From: Hyphomicrobiales bacterium
GTDB lineage: Bacteria > Pseudomonadota > Alphaproteobacteria > Rhizobiales > Rhizobiaceae
Direction: 5' to 3'
Assembly: GCA_900473175.1 (NCBI GenBank)
Contig: UCKM01000008.1
Coordinates: 18,891-82,890 of the forward strand
Length of the DNA stretch: 64,000 nt
Made by a program: the position numbers and the translations under genes. This document shows, one piece after another, positions 17,995 to 26,735 of this stretch (positions within the stretch are counted from its first letter, which is position 1; each line of letters starts with the position of its first letter). The notes under the pieces were generated by a model. It did not search any database. It was given only the letters and a program-made list of their open reading frames with translations, and had not been told where the DNA came from.

Positions 17995-18740
17995 CTGAAA
18001 AGCGTTATACTAATTGCACCAGCGAGATCGCCCTCGGCTCCCCCCTCCTTGGGATAACCCGAAATGTCGATCTCGCCTTTAGGCTTGCCATGACAAGCCA
18101 AGCAGGACGCCGAATAGTATTCGGGAATTAGCATACGAAAGGAATTGCGGCCGTCCATCTGGACTTCCTCAACGAAGGACCGACCTTTTGTCCATTCGCC
18201 AGACAGGAATTTGCTCTCGATTATGCGCTGCTCCCAAGCATCCGGACGGGCCTTACGATTGCGCACAAGGTCTTCCGGTGCCGTCACTTTCATCTTTGCC
18301 CGATCACCGACTTTCTCTTCAAATCGTTCGTTGACTAGCCTGGCAAATGTAGCTGGAATAAATCCCTTGAACCCGACTCCCTTGGCGTCGATTTCCTGCT
18401 GGTGCTCGTCGACAACTTCCCGCAATGCTTCGATCTGGGCATCGAAGAGCTGCTGATCCTGGGCGCTGAGATGTTCTTCTGAAGCCGATTTTCCCTGGCG
18501 CCCAGCGTAGATTTGAAGGGCCTCCGTCACGACCCGTTGGCCCGTGAGGTCCTTCTTTCCAATCGAGGCGTTGTTGATCAGGTCTTGATGGTTGGATATT
18601 ACGCTCCGGCCAGCACGCAAAAAGGCGGCTAGCCTCTCTCCCGTAGCAATATCGTCATTGTTATCTGCTGCGACCAAGCTCGCGAGAGTACAAACACTGA
18701 TCGATGCTAAAATGACTGCGCATCTCGGGCCGCGATGCAT
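17991..18740 (-). CDS. DUF3365 periplasmic heme-type sensor protein
   Basis: A 249-residue exported protein with an N-terminal hydrophobic signal ([18 protein letters not shown]). It has the DUF3365 (Tll0287-like) pattern: a helical region, then [20 protein letters not shown], and near the C-terminus [12 protein letters not shown], a C-x2-CH heme-attachment motif. Homologues bind heme in a PAS-like fold and sense redox state or gases. The ATG at 18740 is preferred (GGGA upstream); 18752 is an alternative. It is the first gene of the operon, coupled by ATGA to the hybrid kinase, so it probably modulates that kinase in the periplasm. A c-type heme would need the cytochrome c maturation system elsewhere in the genome. 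Confidence 0.85.
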   Translation of the reverse strand: MHRGPRCAVILASISVCTLASLVAADNNDDIATGERLAAFLRAGRSVISNHQDLINNASIGKKDLTGQRVVTEALQIYAGRQGKSASEEHLSAQDQQLFDAQIEALREVVDEHQQEIDAKGVGFKGFIPATFARLVNERFEEKVGDRAKMKVTAPEDLVRNRKARPDAWEQRIIESKFLSGEWTKGRSFVEEVQMDGRNSFRMLIPEYYSASCLACHGKPKGEIDISGYPKEGGAEGDLAGAISITLFR

Positions 18741-18922
18741 AGTTTTTCCCATTTATTAGCTGATGAAACGCGATCATATCAGACATGATCCGAATCCCAA
18801 ACGCACTATATCGGGTTAACTTTTGCATCCCAGGTGAGGGGCTTGCAGGTCTCGATGTTAAGTATCCTGCCGTCTCTGGCGCCAGTAATACTGCCCGAGG
18901 CGATCTCCAAAGGGGGTGACTA

Positions 18923-21061
18923 CTATGTGGCCACACAAACCGTTCCGGCCAATTCGGGGGTTAGGTCCTGGTCTTGGGAACATTTGCTCACCAGAGCGTG
19001 GTTCAAATACTGCGGACGAGCCAGAGTGATCTGACCGCTGGTAACGATCTGCTCAAGCGGGGCAGGGCGTCCGAGATAATAGCCTTGCGCTTCGTCGCAG
19101 CCTTCCGTGTTCAGAAGTGAAAGCTGGCCAGAGGTTTCGATACCTTCGGCCAGGACAGGGATATCCAGACTTTTGCCGAGCGCCAACACCGCCCGAATGA
19201 TCGCCTTGGCTTGAGGACTGGTCTCGACTTCGCTCATAAAGAAGCGATCCAGCTTGATCTTGTCGAACGGGAAAGCCCGCAATGTTTCGAGCGAAGAATA
19301 GCCTGTCCCGAAATCATCGAGGGCGATGGTCACTCCAAGCGCCTTGATCCGTCGCAGAATGTGTAGCGAACGAGCCTTATCCGCAATGATGGTGGATTCC
19401 GTCAACTCCAGTTCCAGCCGGGTTGGAGGCAGTTTCGTTTGGAGCAGCACCTCATGAACCAGGGTCGGCAGATCAGCATGAACGAACTGGACCGGAGAGA
19501 GGTTAATTGCGACCTTGAACGGCGGCTCCCAGGAGGTTGCCTCGGTACAAGCAGTTCTCAGCACCCACTCCCCCAGTTGCAGGATGAGACCGCTCTCTTC
19601 GGCCAGCGGGATGAACTCGGAGGGCGGGATAAAGCCAAGTTTTGGATGCTCCCAGCGGAGCAGCGCCTCATACCCACGAATCTCCCCCGTGGAGACGGAC
19701 GTCTGCACCTGATAGTGGACGTCGAGCTGACCATTATCCATGGCGTCCCTGAGTTCGCTTGCCAACGCGCGGCGGGCTCTGACCGTTTCATCCATTGACG
19801 GTTCGTAAAAGCAGATCGCTGTGCTCACATCCGCCTTGGCCCGGTACATCGCGAGATCGGCATTGCTGATAAGTGTTTCCATGGAGTTGGCATTGTCGGG
19901 ATAGACGGCAACACCCATGCTGGCTCCAGTCGTGAGCTCGTAATCATCCACGTGGATGGGCTTGAAGAGCGCTGTTTCGAGCCGGGTCAGAAAATCCAGA
20001 AGGTCGGCATGGCTCCGTGTGCGGTGAACCGCGGCGAATTCATCCCCGCCAAGCCGCCCGACGAACTCTCCATCGCGCAAAAGACTGACCATGCGGCGCG
20101 CGAGAATCCTCAGCACTTCATCCCCGGTACCATGGCCGCGAAGATCGTTGACCTCCTTAAAGCGGTCCAGATCGATGCCGATGAGAGCGACCTTATTCCC
20201 TGTCTCTTCCGCGATCGCGATCTCATGACCAAGGTGATCGTTGAAGCTTGCCCTGTTTGGTAGGCCTGTCAGGCTGTCATTGAGTGCCATATGGCGGAGT
20301 TGCTGATACGACTCCGCCCGCACACTGTCGTCGATGAGATAGCTGGCAAGCCCCGTACCCACGACAATCAACGCCACTGCGGCGACGGCAAGCGCCAGCG
20401 CGTGCAAGGCAGCGGGGTTGGAAAAAGCCCCTTCGACCAGCATTGGTGAAACCTGGAAGGCAGTCATCCCCGTGAAATGTAAGCAGACGATCGCAAGCAC
20501 CAGGACGCCCGTCGCGATGAATTTGTCGCCCCAGAAGGCGCGGCGAAGGGCGAAGTGCAGTGCCAGAGCGGTGAACGCGACCGACAATATGACCGATGCC
20601 ACGAGATAGGACATGTCCCACGCAACGATGCCCTGCACGCGGTATGCCAACATGCCGGTATAGTGCATGGCTGATATCGCCAAACCCACGATGCCACCGC
20701 CGACAACCGGGGCCAGTCGTGTAATGCCACTGGCCGCTACGATGAACCCCAATGCTGCACCCGCCATGGCAACGAGCAGGGACACAATCGTCAGGACGGG
20801 ATCGAAACTAACCGGGACACCGGGTTCATAAGCGATCACCGCTATGAAATGCGTGCACCAGATCGATGATCCGGCCGCGGCGGCGGTCAGAAAATGCCAT
20901 CCGGCTTGTTGCAGACCGATTGTGCCGGTCGTCCGCTGAAACAGGCGGATGATAGCCCACGAACCCGCCACACAGACGCTTGCGGCAACAAGCACCAGCC
21001 ACATATTGTGCTTAAAGGCTACGCACCCCAGTACAGTGAGCATCGTTGGATTGGCTTTCAA
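18923..21061 (-). CDS. MHYT-GGDEF-EAL membrane protein (cyclic-di-GMP turnover)
   Basis: A 712-residue integral membrane signalling protein. Residues 1-240 hold seven membrane helices with the MHYT motifs (CTHFIAV, MHYTGMLAY, LHFTGMTAF), a sensor thought to bind a metal and respond to O2, CO or NO. The GGDEF diguanylate cyclase domain (about 265-425) has an intact GRLGGDEFAA. The EAL phosphodiesterase domain (about 440-690) has YEALLRWEHP, ELTESTII, DDFGTGYSSLETL, KLDRFF and EGIET, so both activities could be live. It would control cyclic-di-GMP, which governs motility and biofilm. It lies 170 bases upstream of the DUF3365 operon on the same strand but is probably a separate unit. Confidence 0.93.
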   Translation of the reverse strand: MKANPTMLTVLGCVAFKHNMWLVLVAASVCVAGSWAIIRLFQRTTGTIGLQQAGWHFLTAAAAGSSIWCTHFIAVIAYEPGVPVSFDPVLTIVSLLVAMAGAALGFIVAASGITRLAPVVGGGIVGLAISAMHYTGMLAYRVQGIVAWDMSYLVASVILSVAFTALALHFALRRAFWGDKFIATGVLVLAIVCLHFTGMTAFQVSPMLVEGAFSNPAALHALALAVAAVALIVVGTGLASYLIDDSVRAESYQQLRHMALNDSLTGLPNRASFNDHLGHEIAIAEETGNKVALIGIDLDRFKEVNDLRGHGTGDEVLRILARRMVSLLRDGEFVGRLGGDEFAAVHRTRSHADLLDFLTRLETALFKPIHVDDYELTTGASMGVAVYPDNANSMETLISNADLAMYRAKADVSTAICFYEPSMDETVRARRALASELRDAMDNGQLDVHYQVQTSVSTGEIRGYEALLRWEHPKLGFIPPSEFIPLAEESGLILQLGEWVLRTACTEATSWEPPFKVAINLSPVQFVHADLPTLVHEVLLQTKLPPTRLELELTESTIIADKARSLHILRRIKALGVTIALDDFGTGYSSLETLRAFPFDKIKLDRFFMSEVETSPQAKAIIRAVLALGKSLDIPVLAEGIETSGQLSLLNTEGCDEAQGYYLGRPAPLEQIVTSGQITLARPQYLNHALVSKCSQDQDLTPELAGTVCVAT

Positions 21062-21322
21062 TTAAGACGTTTCTTCGTCTACCGTAGCGTCGGGGGCTTG
21101 ATACAGGATTAACAATTTCGGTCGATGGTGATTGAAGTGTAGCAATTGCTGTTGGCGCGTAAGCGATCTTGCCGGTGTGATGTAGTCAGCGGGAATGCAG
21201 TGGAATCGGAACTGATGGTCGCGCGGTAGGTTCAGATGCGCATTTGACTGCTTTTCGCAAATTGATTCGGTCCACGGTTCAATTCGTGGCTCCTCGGCGT
21301 CCTCAAGAATTCTCCTCGTAGT

Positions 21323-21904
21323 CTACCTTTGATTCCATCTTCTTATGACGGGCTCGGTCAGGTCATGTTCATAACCAAGAACACTTATACTTGTCGTATC
21401 CAGGATAAAATGTGCGCCCGCTTCAGGTGGTAAGCCGATCCAGCGTGCTGCAAGCACCCTCAAGAAATGAGAGCTCGAGAATACCAGAACCGCGCCGTCG
21501 GTTTGATGGAGCCCGTCGATGATCAGATCCGCCCGCGCGCCCACATCTGCGGCCAGCTCGCCCTGCGGACAACCGTCTCGAAAAAGATGCCATCCGGGCC
21601 GTTCGGCCAGGATCTGCTTTGTCGTCAATCCCTCATATGCGCCGTAATCCCATTCCGCCGATTCAGCCTTCGCAACCGCTCGTGAACCGAATCCGGCAAG
21701 CGTGCAAGTTTGCAAGGCCCGTTGTGAAGGACTCGACCACACAGCTGAGAAATTTAAGTCCGCCAGTCGGTCAGAGATCCGGCGAGCAGCCTCTTCGCCA
21801 GCGAAACTGAGCGGTATGTCGGTACGTCCCGTATGCCTTCCGGAAGCACTCCATTCTGTTTCTCCGTGCCTAACAAGATAGATTTCACGAAACACGTTGC
21901 TCAT
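21323..21904 (-). CDS. Histidine phosphatase (phosphoglycerate mutase-like) family protein
   Basis: A 193-residue protein with the RHG motif YLVRHGETEWSASGRHTG (phospho-His near residue 15), the second arginine region SSPSQRALQTC, the acid Glu in EWDYGAYEGL, and the second catalytic His in SSSHFLRVLAARWIGL. The ATG at 21904 follows a GAGAGG site; codons upstream in the frame are not coding-like. Family members remove phosphate from sugars or act as alpha-ribazole or fructose-bisphosphatase-like enzymes. The closest style is the bacterial GpmB/CobC group, but the substrate is open. The gene is isolated. Confidence 0.9.
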   Translation of the reverse strand: MSNVFREIYLVRHGETEWSASGRHTGRTDIPLSFAGEEAARRISDRLADLNFSAVWSSPSQRALQTCTLAGFGSRAVAKAESAEWDYGAYEGLTTKQILAERPGWHLFRDGCPQGELAADVGARADLIIDGLHQTDGAVLVFSSSHFLRVLAARWIGLPPEAGAHFILDTTSISVLGYEHDLTEPVIRRWNQR

Positions 21905-22452
21905 ATGGACACCTCTCGAACAGCTTGGCAGGTGTTTAAATGCCGCGCGATTTTCGCCGAGATGGATATCACCTTGGTAAGATCGGGTGCAATCGTCCAT
22001 TCTGGAAACAGTGTCCGCGCGGCTCGATACCTCTCGCCAAATCATAGAAGCGTGACCTGACCGTCCGCGCGTGTTCAGGTGGCATTTTGGATTTTAGGTG
22101 CACACCTTCAACTGACGGCCGATGCGGCTACAGTTGCCATTAAGACCAATTCTACTCCATCTCGAGGGCGGTCAACGACTCGCTTCCGTCGGTTCTCCAC
22201 GTCTTACGAAAAGTCGCCCCGACATTTCGTAAGATTTCCCACCAGAGTGATAGCCTCGATCTCGAGTTGGCCGGCCTCCAAGAGTGCGTCATCGTCTACT
22301 CCCGGACCGACATGGTTTTGCTCTGCCGATGACAATATTCTTGTGAAAAATCCGATACTAGGGCACAATTTGCGAACGCATCTGAAGTGCGGCGCTGTTC
22401 AAATCCGCCCGTCTCGCGCCGAGTGACAGTTCGCGTTGGAGGCTCGGCGTCG
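21905..22452. other. Divergent regulatory gap before the nuo cluster
   Basis: About 550 bases between the phosphatase gene (minus) and nuoJ (plus). It should contain the nuo promoter. I looked for an FNR/FixK-type box (TTGAT-N4-ATCAA) and did not find a good one. A minus-strand frame around 22205-22345 (ending LEIEAITLVGNLTK) is short and unrecognised. The ribosome site GGAGG at 22438-22442 belongs to nuoJ. Confidence 0.4.
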
Positions 22453-22953
22453 ATGGATCAGGGGTTCTTTCTTCTGTTCGCTACGGTGTCCGTGGTCACG
22501 GCACTGACCGTGGTCCTGGCGCGGAATCCAGTTCACAGCGCATTGGCGCTGATGGCGTGTTTCCTGCAGATCTCGGCAATCTTCGTCTTGCTCGAGGCGC
22601 CGTTCCTCGCAGTCATTCAGATCTTCGTCTATGTCGGCGCGATCATGGTCCTGTTCCTGTTTGTGATCATGATGATCGATGTGCGCGAAGCAGTGTTGCA
22701 GCGGTTCTTGCCGGGCGGCAATCTGCCGGCTTTGGTGCTGGTCGGCCTACTCGGAGTCGAAATGCTTGTGCTGGTGCTCTCGAGCGACCGCTTTTCAGTC
22801 GCAGAGCCCGTCACTACGCGCGGCGGCGATGAGATCAGGCAGCTTAGCACGACACTTTTCGCCAACTACCTCCTGCCGTTTGAAGCCGCCTCCGTAATCC
22901 TGCTGGCGGCGCTGGTCGGCGCCATCGTGCTCGCGCGCAAGGAGTCGGGGTGA
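22453..22953 (+). CDS. nuoJ: NADH-quinone oxidoreductase subunit J
   Basis: A 166-residue membrane subunit of respiratory complex I, located in the membrane arm next to NuoH and NuoK. It has five membrane segments and the typical NuoJ core [42 protein letters not shown] (read in pieces), with the conserved Y and G of [16 protein letters not shown]. The ATG at 22453 has GGAGG 10 bases upstream; the longer frame begins in non-coding sequence. It is the first gene of the plus-strand nuo operon and its stop overlaps the nuoK start. Confidence 0.95.
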   Translation: MDQGFFLLFATVSVVTALTVVLARNPVHSALALMACFLQISAIFVLLEAPFLAVIQIFVYVGAIMVLFLFVIMMIDVREAVLQRFLPGGNLPALVLVGLLGVEMLVLVLSSDRFSVAEPVTTRGGDEIRQLSTTLFANYLLPFEAASVILLAALVGAIVLARKESG

Positions 22954-23255
22954 TGGTTCCACTCTGGTGGTATATTTTGCTCGGAGTGGTCCTGTTCGTG
23001 ATTGGAGCGGCGGGCGTGCTGCTCAGGCGCAATATTCTGGTCGTGCTAATGTCGCTGGAGCTGTTGCTCAATTCGGTCAACATCAATTTCATCGCTTTCG
23101 GGCGCACCTACGGCGACTTCCGCGGGCAGATCTTCGCCATCTTCGTCATAGCAATCACCGCGGCGGAGGTTGCCGTCGCACTTGGAATCCTGGTCGCCCT
23201 TGTGAGGAACAAATCCACCCTCAAGGTCGACGACGTGACCATGATGAAAGGATAG
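22953..23255 (+). CDS. nuoK: NADH-quinone oxidoreductase subunit K
   Basis: A 100-residue, three-helix membrane subunit of complex I. It has [21 protein letters not shown] with the conserved Glu of helix 2, and [17 protein letters not shown] with the conserved Glu of helix 3, both part of the proton path. Length equals the family norm. The ATG at 22953 overlaps the nuoJ stop by one base; a GTG one codon earlier is possible. The next gene follows after 4 bases. Confidence 0.96.
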   Translation: MVPLWWYILLGVVLFVIGAAGVLLRRNILVVLMSLELLLNSVNINFIAFGRTYGDFRGQIFAIFVIAITAAEVAVALGILVALVRNKSTLKVDDVTMMKG

Positions 23256-23259
23256 CGGC

Positions 23260-24723
23260 TTGGACCCGGTGACATCGATCCGGCCGCTGCTTGCCGTCGC
23301 CGTCGCAGGTCTGGCGGCCCTTGCAGTTCTCCTTCTGAACAACCACCAAAAACTACGTGATGTCGTCTCGCCCTTGGCCGCGATCGCCATGTTCGCAATT
23401 GTCGCCTCGATGGCGCCCACCGTGCTGGCGGGCGGGACAGTCGAATTGCGTCTGTTCGAAATTCTGCCGGGGATCGACTTCGCTTTCCGGGTCGATGCGC
23501 TCGGCATGGTGTTTGCCACCGTCTCATCACTGCTGTGGATCGTGGCGGCGATCTATTCCATCGGCTACATGCGGCACTTGAACGAGCATGCGCAGACCCG
23601 ATTTTTCGCCTGTTTCGCCACCAGCCTCGCGGCGGCTGTCGGGGGCGCCTTCGCCGCCAACCTGTTCACGCTGGTAATATTCTACGAGGTGCTCAGTCTC
23701 GTGACCTATCCGCTTGTCTATCACCACGAGGACGAAGCGGGATGGTCGGGCAGCCGCAAGTACCTCGTCTACTTGATGGGCGCGTCGAAAAGCGTGCTGC
23801 TCGCCGCGCTGGCGTTGACCTACCATATTGCGGGATCCCTCGACTTTGTGGCGGGGGGATTGCTGGCCGGGGTCGATGCCTCGGCGCCGCTGCTGACGGT
23901 CATCTATTTCTGTTATCTCTTCGGCTTCGCCAAGGCCGCGGTGATGCCGATGCACGCCTGGCTGCCTGCCGCGATGGTGGCGCCGACGCCGGTCAGCGCA
24001 CTCTTGCATGCGGTTGCTGTGGTCAAGATGGGCGTGTTCTGCGTGCTGCGGGTCGTGTTTCACATCTTTGGCGCGGGGTTGGTGGGTGGGCTGGGGCTCG
24101 GCATCGCCACGGCCTATCTGGTCTCGTTCACGATCCTGATGGCGTCCGTCTACGCCCTGACGCGGGACGACCTGAAGGCGAGGCTCGCTTATTCGACGGT
24201 CAGCCAGCTCTCCTACATCGTGCTGGGCGCGGTTCTGCTGTCACCGGTCGCGATGGTCGGCGGGATCATCCACATTGCAGCCCATGCATTCTCCAAGATC
24301 ACGCTCTTTTTTTGCGCCGGGTCGATCTACTGCGCGTCTGGCAAGCGCAATGTCAGCGACATGGCCGGGATCGGCCGCAGGCTGCCGTGGACGATGGGGG
24401 CGTTCTTTGTCGGCTCGCTTAGCATGATCGGGGTGCCGCCGACCGCGGGCTTCGTCAGCAAGTGGTATCTGGCGCGGGGCTCGGTGGAGGCGGGGGAAAT
24501 TCCGTTCCTGATCGTGCTCTTGGTGAGCTCGGTCTTGAACGCCGCCTATTTCCTGCCGGTCAGTTATGTCGCTTTTTTCGGGACGGAGGCGCAGGAGAGC
24601 CCGGTGACGGTCCGGGAAATTCCGATGATGACGATCCCACTGGTCGCAACCGCCATCCTGTCGGTGTTGATGGGCATCTTCCCCAATTATTTCCTTACCC
24701 TGGCGGAAGGAGTTGTCAGATGA
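23260..24723 (+). CDS. Antiporter-like membrane subunit 1 (MrpD/NuoL/NuoN family)
   Basis: A 487-residue proton-conducting membrane protein with about 14 helices. It keeps the functional residues of the family: Glu 143 in helix 5 (FYEVLSL), Lys 225 in helix 7 (FGFAKAAVMPMHAWLP), Lys 256 in helix 8 (AVVKMGVF), and HAFSKITLFFCAG in helix 12. It lacks the long C-terminal lateral helix of NuoL. It closely resembles Mrp antiporter subunit D rather than canonical NuoL. The start is a TTG at 23260 with AAGGA upstream; a GTG at 23269 is an alternative. It lies between nuoK and a second antiporter-like gene, so it is probably an extra pumping module of this complex I. Confidence 0.88.
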   Translation: MDPVTSIRPLLAVAVAGLAALAVLLLNNHQKLRDVVSPLAAIAMFAIVASMAPTVLAGGTVELRLFEILPGIDFAFRVDALGMVFATVSSLLWIVAAIYSIGYMRHLNEHAQTRFFACFATSLAAAVGGAFAANLFTLVIFYEVLSLVTYPLVYHHEDEAGWSGSRKYLVYLMGASKSVLLAALALTYHIAGSLDFVAGGLLAGVDASAPLLTVIYFCYLFGFAKAAVMPMHAWLPAAMVAPTPVSALLHAVAVVKMGVFCVLRVVFHIFGAGLVGGLGLGIATAYLVSFTILMASVYALTRDDLKARLAYSTVSQLSYIVLGAVLLSPVAMVGGIIHIAAHAFSKITLFFCAGSIYCASGKRNVSDMAGIGRRLPWTMGAFFVGSLSMIGVPPTAGFVSKWYLARGSVEAGEIPFLIVLLVSSVLNAAYFLPVSYVAFFGTEAQESPVTVREIPMMTIPLVATAILSVLMGIFPNYFLTLAEGVVR

Positions 24724-24974
24724 TCAAACGCGTCGTCGATTTCTTTGGTGACGGAAGATACGTGAATCAGCGCCACCGGCTGTTTTATCTGGTGCTCGTT
24801 CTGATCGTCGTCGCCGACTTTCTGGTCCCCCGCGGACACGCCGAATACCTGTGGGACCGCCTGCCTGGCTGGTCCGCCGTCTACGGTTTCGGCTCCTGTG
24901 TGCTGCTGATTTTCGTTTCCAAGTTCCTCGGCCATCAGGGTGGGCTCATGCGGCGCGAGGACTATTATGACTGA
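24720..24974 (+). CDS. Small two-helix membrane protein of the nuo cluster
   Basis: An 84-residue protein beginning MIKRVVDFFGDGRYVNQRHR, with two membrane segments (FYLVLVLIVVADFLVP and VYGFGSCVLLIFVSKFLG) and a charged C-terminus. The ATG overlaps the stop of the preceding antiporter-like gene (ATGA) and the end overlaps the next gene by 8 bases, so it is translationally coupled to both. It is not a standard complex I subunit. Its fixed place between two antiporter-like subunits suggests an accessory subunit that joins or positions them. Confidence 0.8.
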   Translation: MIKRVVDFFGDGRYVNQRHRLFYLVLVLIVVADFLVPRGHAEYLWDRLPGWSAVYGFGSCVLLIFVSKFLGHQGGLMRREDYYD

Positions 24975-26727
24975 CTTCGTCCATCCCGCCCTGCTTTTTA
25001 TTCTCGGCGCCCTGCCGATCCCCTTCTTGAAAGGGTCAATCCGCAAGGCTTATCTGCTGCTGATCCCGGCGCTGGCGATCCTCGCCGTGCTCACGATGCA
25101 GCCGGGCACCTACGGCGCGGCACAGATCATCGGGCAGGAAATCCTGATCGCGAAGGTCGACAAGCTAAGTATCGTCTTCGCTACCGTTTTCACCATTATG
25201 GCGCTGATCGGAATAGTCTACGCGTTGCACCTGACGCGCGCCGGCCAGCATGTGGCCGCATTCATCTACGTCGGCAGCGCGCTCGGCGTGGTATTTGCCG
25301 GCGATTACCTGACCCTGTTCCTATTCTGGGAAGGTATGGCGTTTGCATCTGCCTGTCTGGTCTTCGCGCAGCCCGGCGAACAGGCGATGCGCGCCGGATT
25401 CCGGTATCTCATGGTCCATATCACCGGTGGCGTCGTTCTGCTCGGCGGCATCATTCTCCACGGGGTCGCCACCGGTTCGCTGCTCTTCGGTCCGATTGAA
25501 CGGGAAATGGGCGTGGCGTCCTACCTGATCCTTGCCGGGTTCATGCTCAATGCCGCAGTGCCGCCGCTCAACGCCTGGCTGACAGACGCCTACCCAGAGG
25601 CGACCGTCACCGGGGCGGTGTTCATGAGCGCCTTCACCACCAAGACCGCCGTCTATGTACTGGCGCGGGCGTTTCCGGGGACCGAGCTTCTGGTTTGGCT
25701 CGGCACCGTGATGGCGCTCTACGGTGTCATCTACGCAGTGCTGGAAAACGACTGCCGGCGGCTCCTGGCCTATCACATCGTCAGCCAGGTGGGCTACATG
25801 GTGGCGGGCGTCGGCATCGGGACCGAGATGGCGGTGAATGGAGCCGCCAGCCATGCCTTCGCGCATATCCTCTACAAGTCGCTCCTGTTCATGGGTGCGG
25901 GCGCGGTGATCCACGTTACCGGGCGGCGCAAGCTTACCGAGCTTGGCGGGCTCTACAGGACCATGCCCCTGACTGTTGCGCTCTACATGGTTGGCGCTTT
26001 CGCGATCTCGGCATTTCCGTTCTTCTCGGGCTTCGTCACCAAGTCGATGGTGGTGGCCGCCGCCGAGCAGGATCACCGCGCGCTGGTGGTGCTGGCGCTG
26101 ACGATGGCGTCGTCGGGGACGTTCCTGCACACCGGGCTCAAGCTCCCGTACTACATGTTCTTCGGCACGGACCAGGGGCTGGAGGCGCGGGAACCTCCCC
26201 GCAACATGTTGGTTGCGATGGGCATGGCGGCGGTGCTCTGCATTACGATCGGGGTGTTCCCCCAGCCGCTCTACGCATTGCTGCCCTATCCAGTCCATTT
26301 TGAACCCTACACCGGCGTCCATGTCACCGAGAGCCTTGGCGTGCTGATGTTCACCGCCTTGGGGTTCCTGCTGTTCCTCAAGGCGCTCGACCCCGAGAAC
26401 ACGATCAGCATCGACACGGACTGGTTCTACCGCAAAGGCGCGAAACACTTCATGTGGCTCGCCGAAAAGCCGCTGGCGCGCTACGAGAAGGCGGTGAGCG
26501 ATGTGTCCGAGACCGCGGCACTACCCCTTCTGCATGGGGCGGCACGGGCGGGACTGTGGATCGATCTCACCGGCGTGGACGGCGTCGTGAACAGCGTCGC
26601 CCGCTCGATCCTGCGAGGCGGCGGGGCGCTGCGGCGGCTCCAGACCGGCGTCGTGACCCATTACGCGCTGGCGATGATCGTCGGTGTGATCGCGGCAACC
26701 ATCGTCTTTGCCGTGGCGTGGCGGTAG
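24967..26727 (+). CDS. Antiporter-like membrane subunit 2 (MrpD/NuoL-like with C-terminal helix extension)
   Basis: A 586-residue proton-conducting membrane protein. It keeps Glu 122 in helix 5 (FLFWEGMAF), a Lys in helix 8 (FTTKTAVYVLA, about 226) and HILYKSLLFMGAGAV in helix 12. In helix 7, where the family has a buried Lys (K-S/A-A-x-x-P-x-x-x-W-L), it has Asn 195 (LNAAVPPLNAWL). The last 100 residues form a long amphipathic stretch followed by a final membrane helix (LQTGVVTHYALAMIVGVIA), as in NuoL, so it is the likely NuoL equivalent with the lateral helix. The ATG at 24967 lies within the end of the small membrane protein gene. nuoM follows 8 bases after the stop. Confidence 0.88.
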   Translation: MTDFVHPALLFILGALPIPFLKGSIRKAYLLLIPALAILAVLTMQPGTYGAAQIIGQEILIAKVDKLSIVFATVFTIMALIGIVYALHLTRAGQHVAAFIYVGSALGVVFAGDYLTLFLFWEGMAFASACLVFAQPGEQAMRAGFRYLMVHITGGVVLLGGIILHGVATGSLLFGPIEREMGVASYLILAGFMLNAAVPPLNAWLTDAYPEATVTGAVFMSAFTTKTAVYVLARAFPGTELLVWLGTVMALYGVIYAVLENDCRRLLAYHIVSQVGYMVAGVGIGTEMAVNGAASHAFAHILYKSLLFMGAGAVIHVTGRRKLTELGGLYRTMPLTVALYMVGAFAISAFPFFSGFVTKSMVVAAAEQDHRALVVLALTMASSGTFLHTGLKLPYYMFFGTDQGLEAREPPRNMLVAMGMAAVLCITIGVFPQPLYALLPYPVHFEPYTGVHVTESLGVLMFTALGFLLFLKALDPENTISIDTDWFYRKGAKHFMWLAEKPLARYEKAVSDVSETAALPLLHGAARAGLWIDLTGVDGVVNSVARSILRGGGALRRLQTGVVTHYALAMIVGVIAATIVFAVAWR

Positions 26728-26735
26728 GGGGGGCG

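Noticed and set aside
21261..21310. A T-arm-like string (CCACGGTTCAATTCGTGG) suggesting a tRNA end
   Set aside because: The stem does not pair in the required register, and no anticodon arm, D arm or acceptor stem could be built upstream.
22205..22345. A short minus-strand frame upstream of nuoJ ending in LEIEAITLVGNLTK
   Set aside because: There is no start codon with a ribosome site and no recognisable homology; it may be chance.
22046..22452. An FNR/FixK box controlling the nuo operon
   Set aside because: I expected TTGAT-N4-ATCAA because second nuo loci can be microaerobically controlled, but no acceptable match was found by eye.
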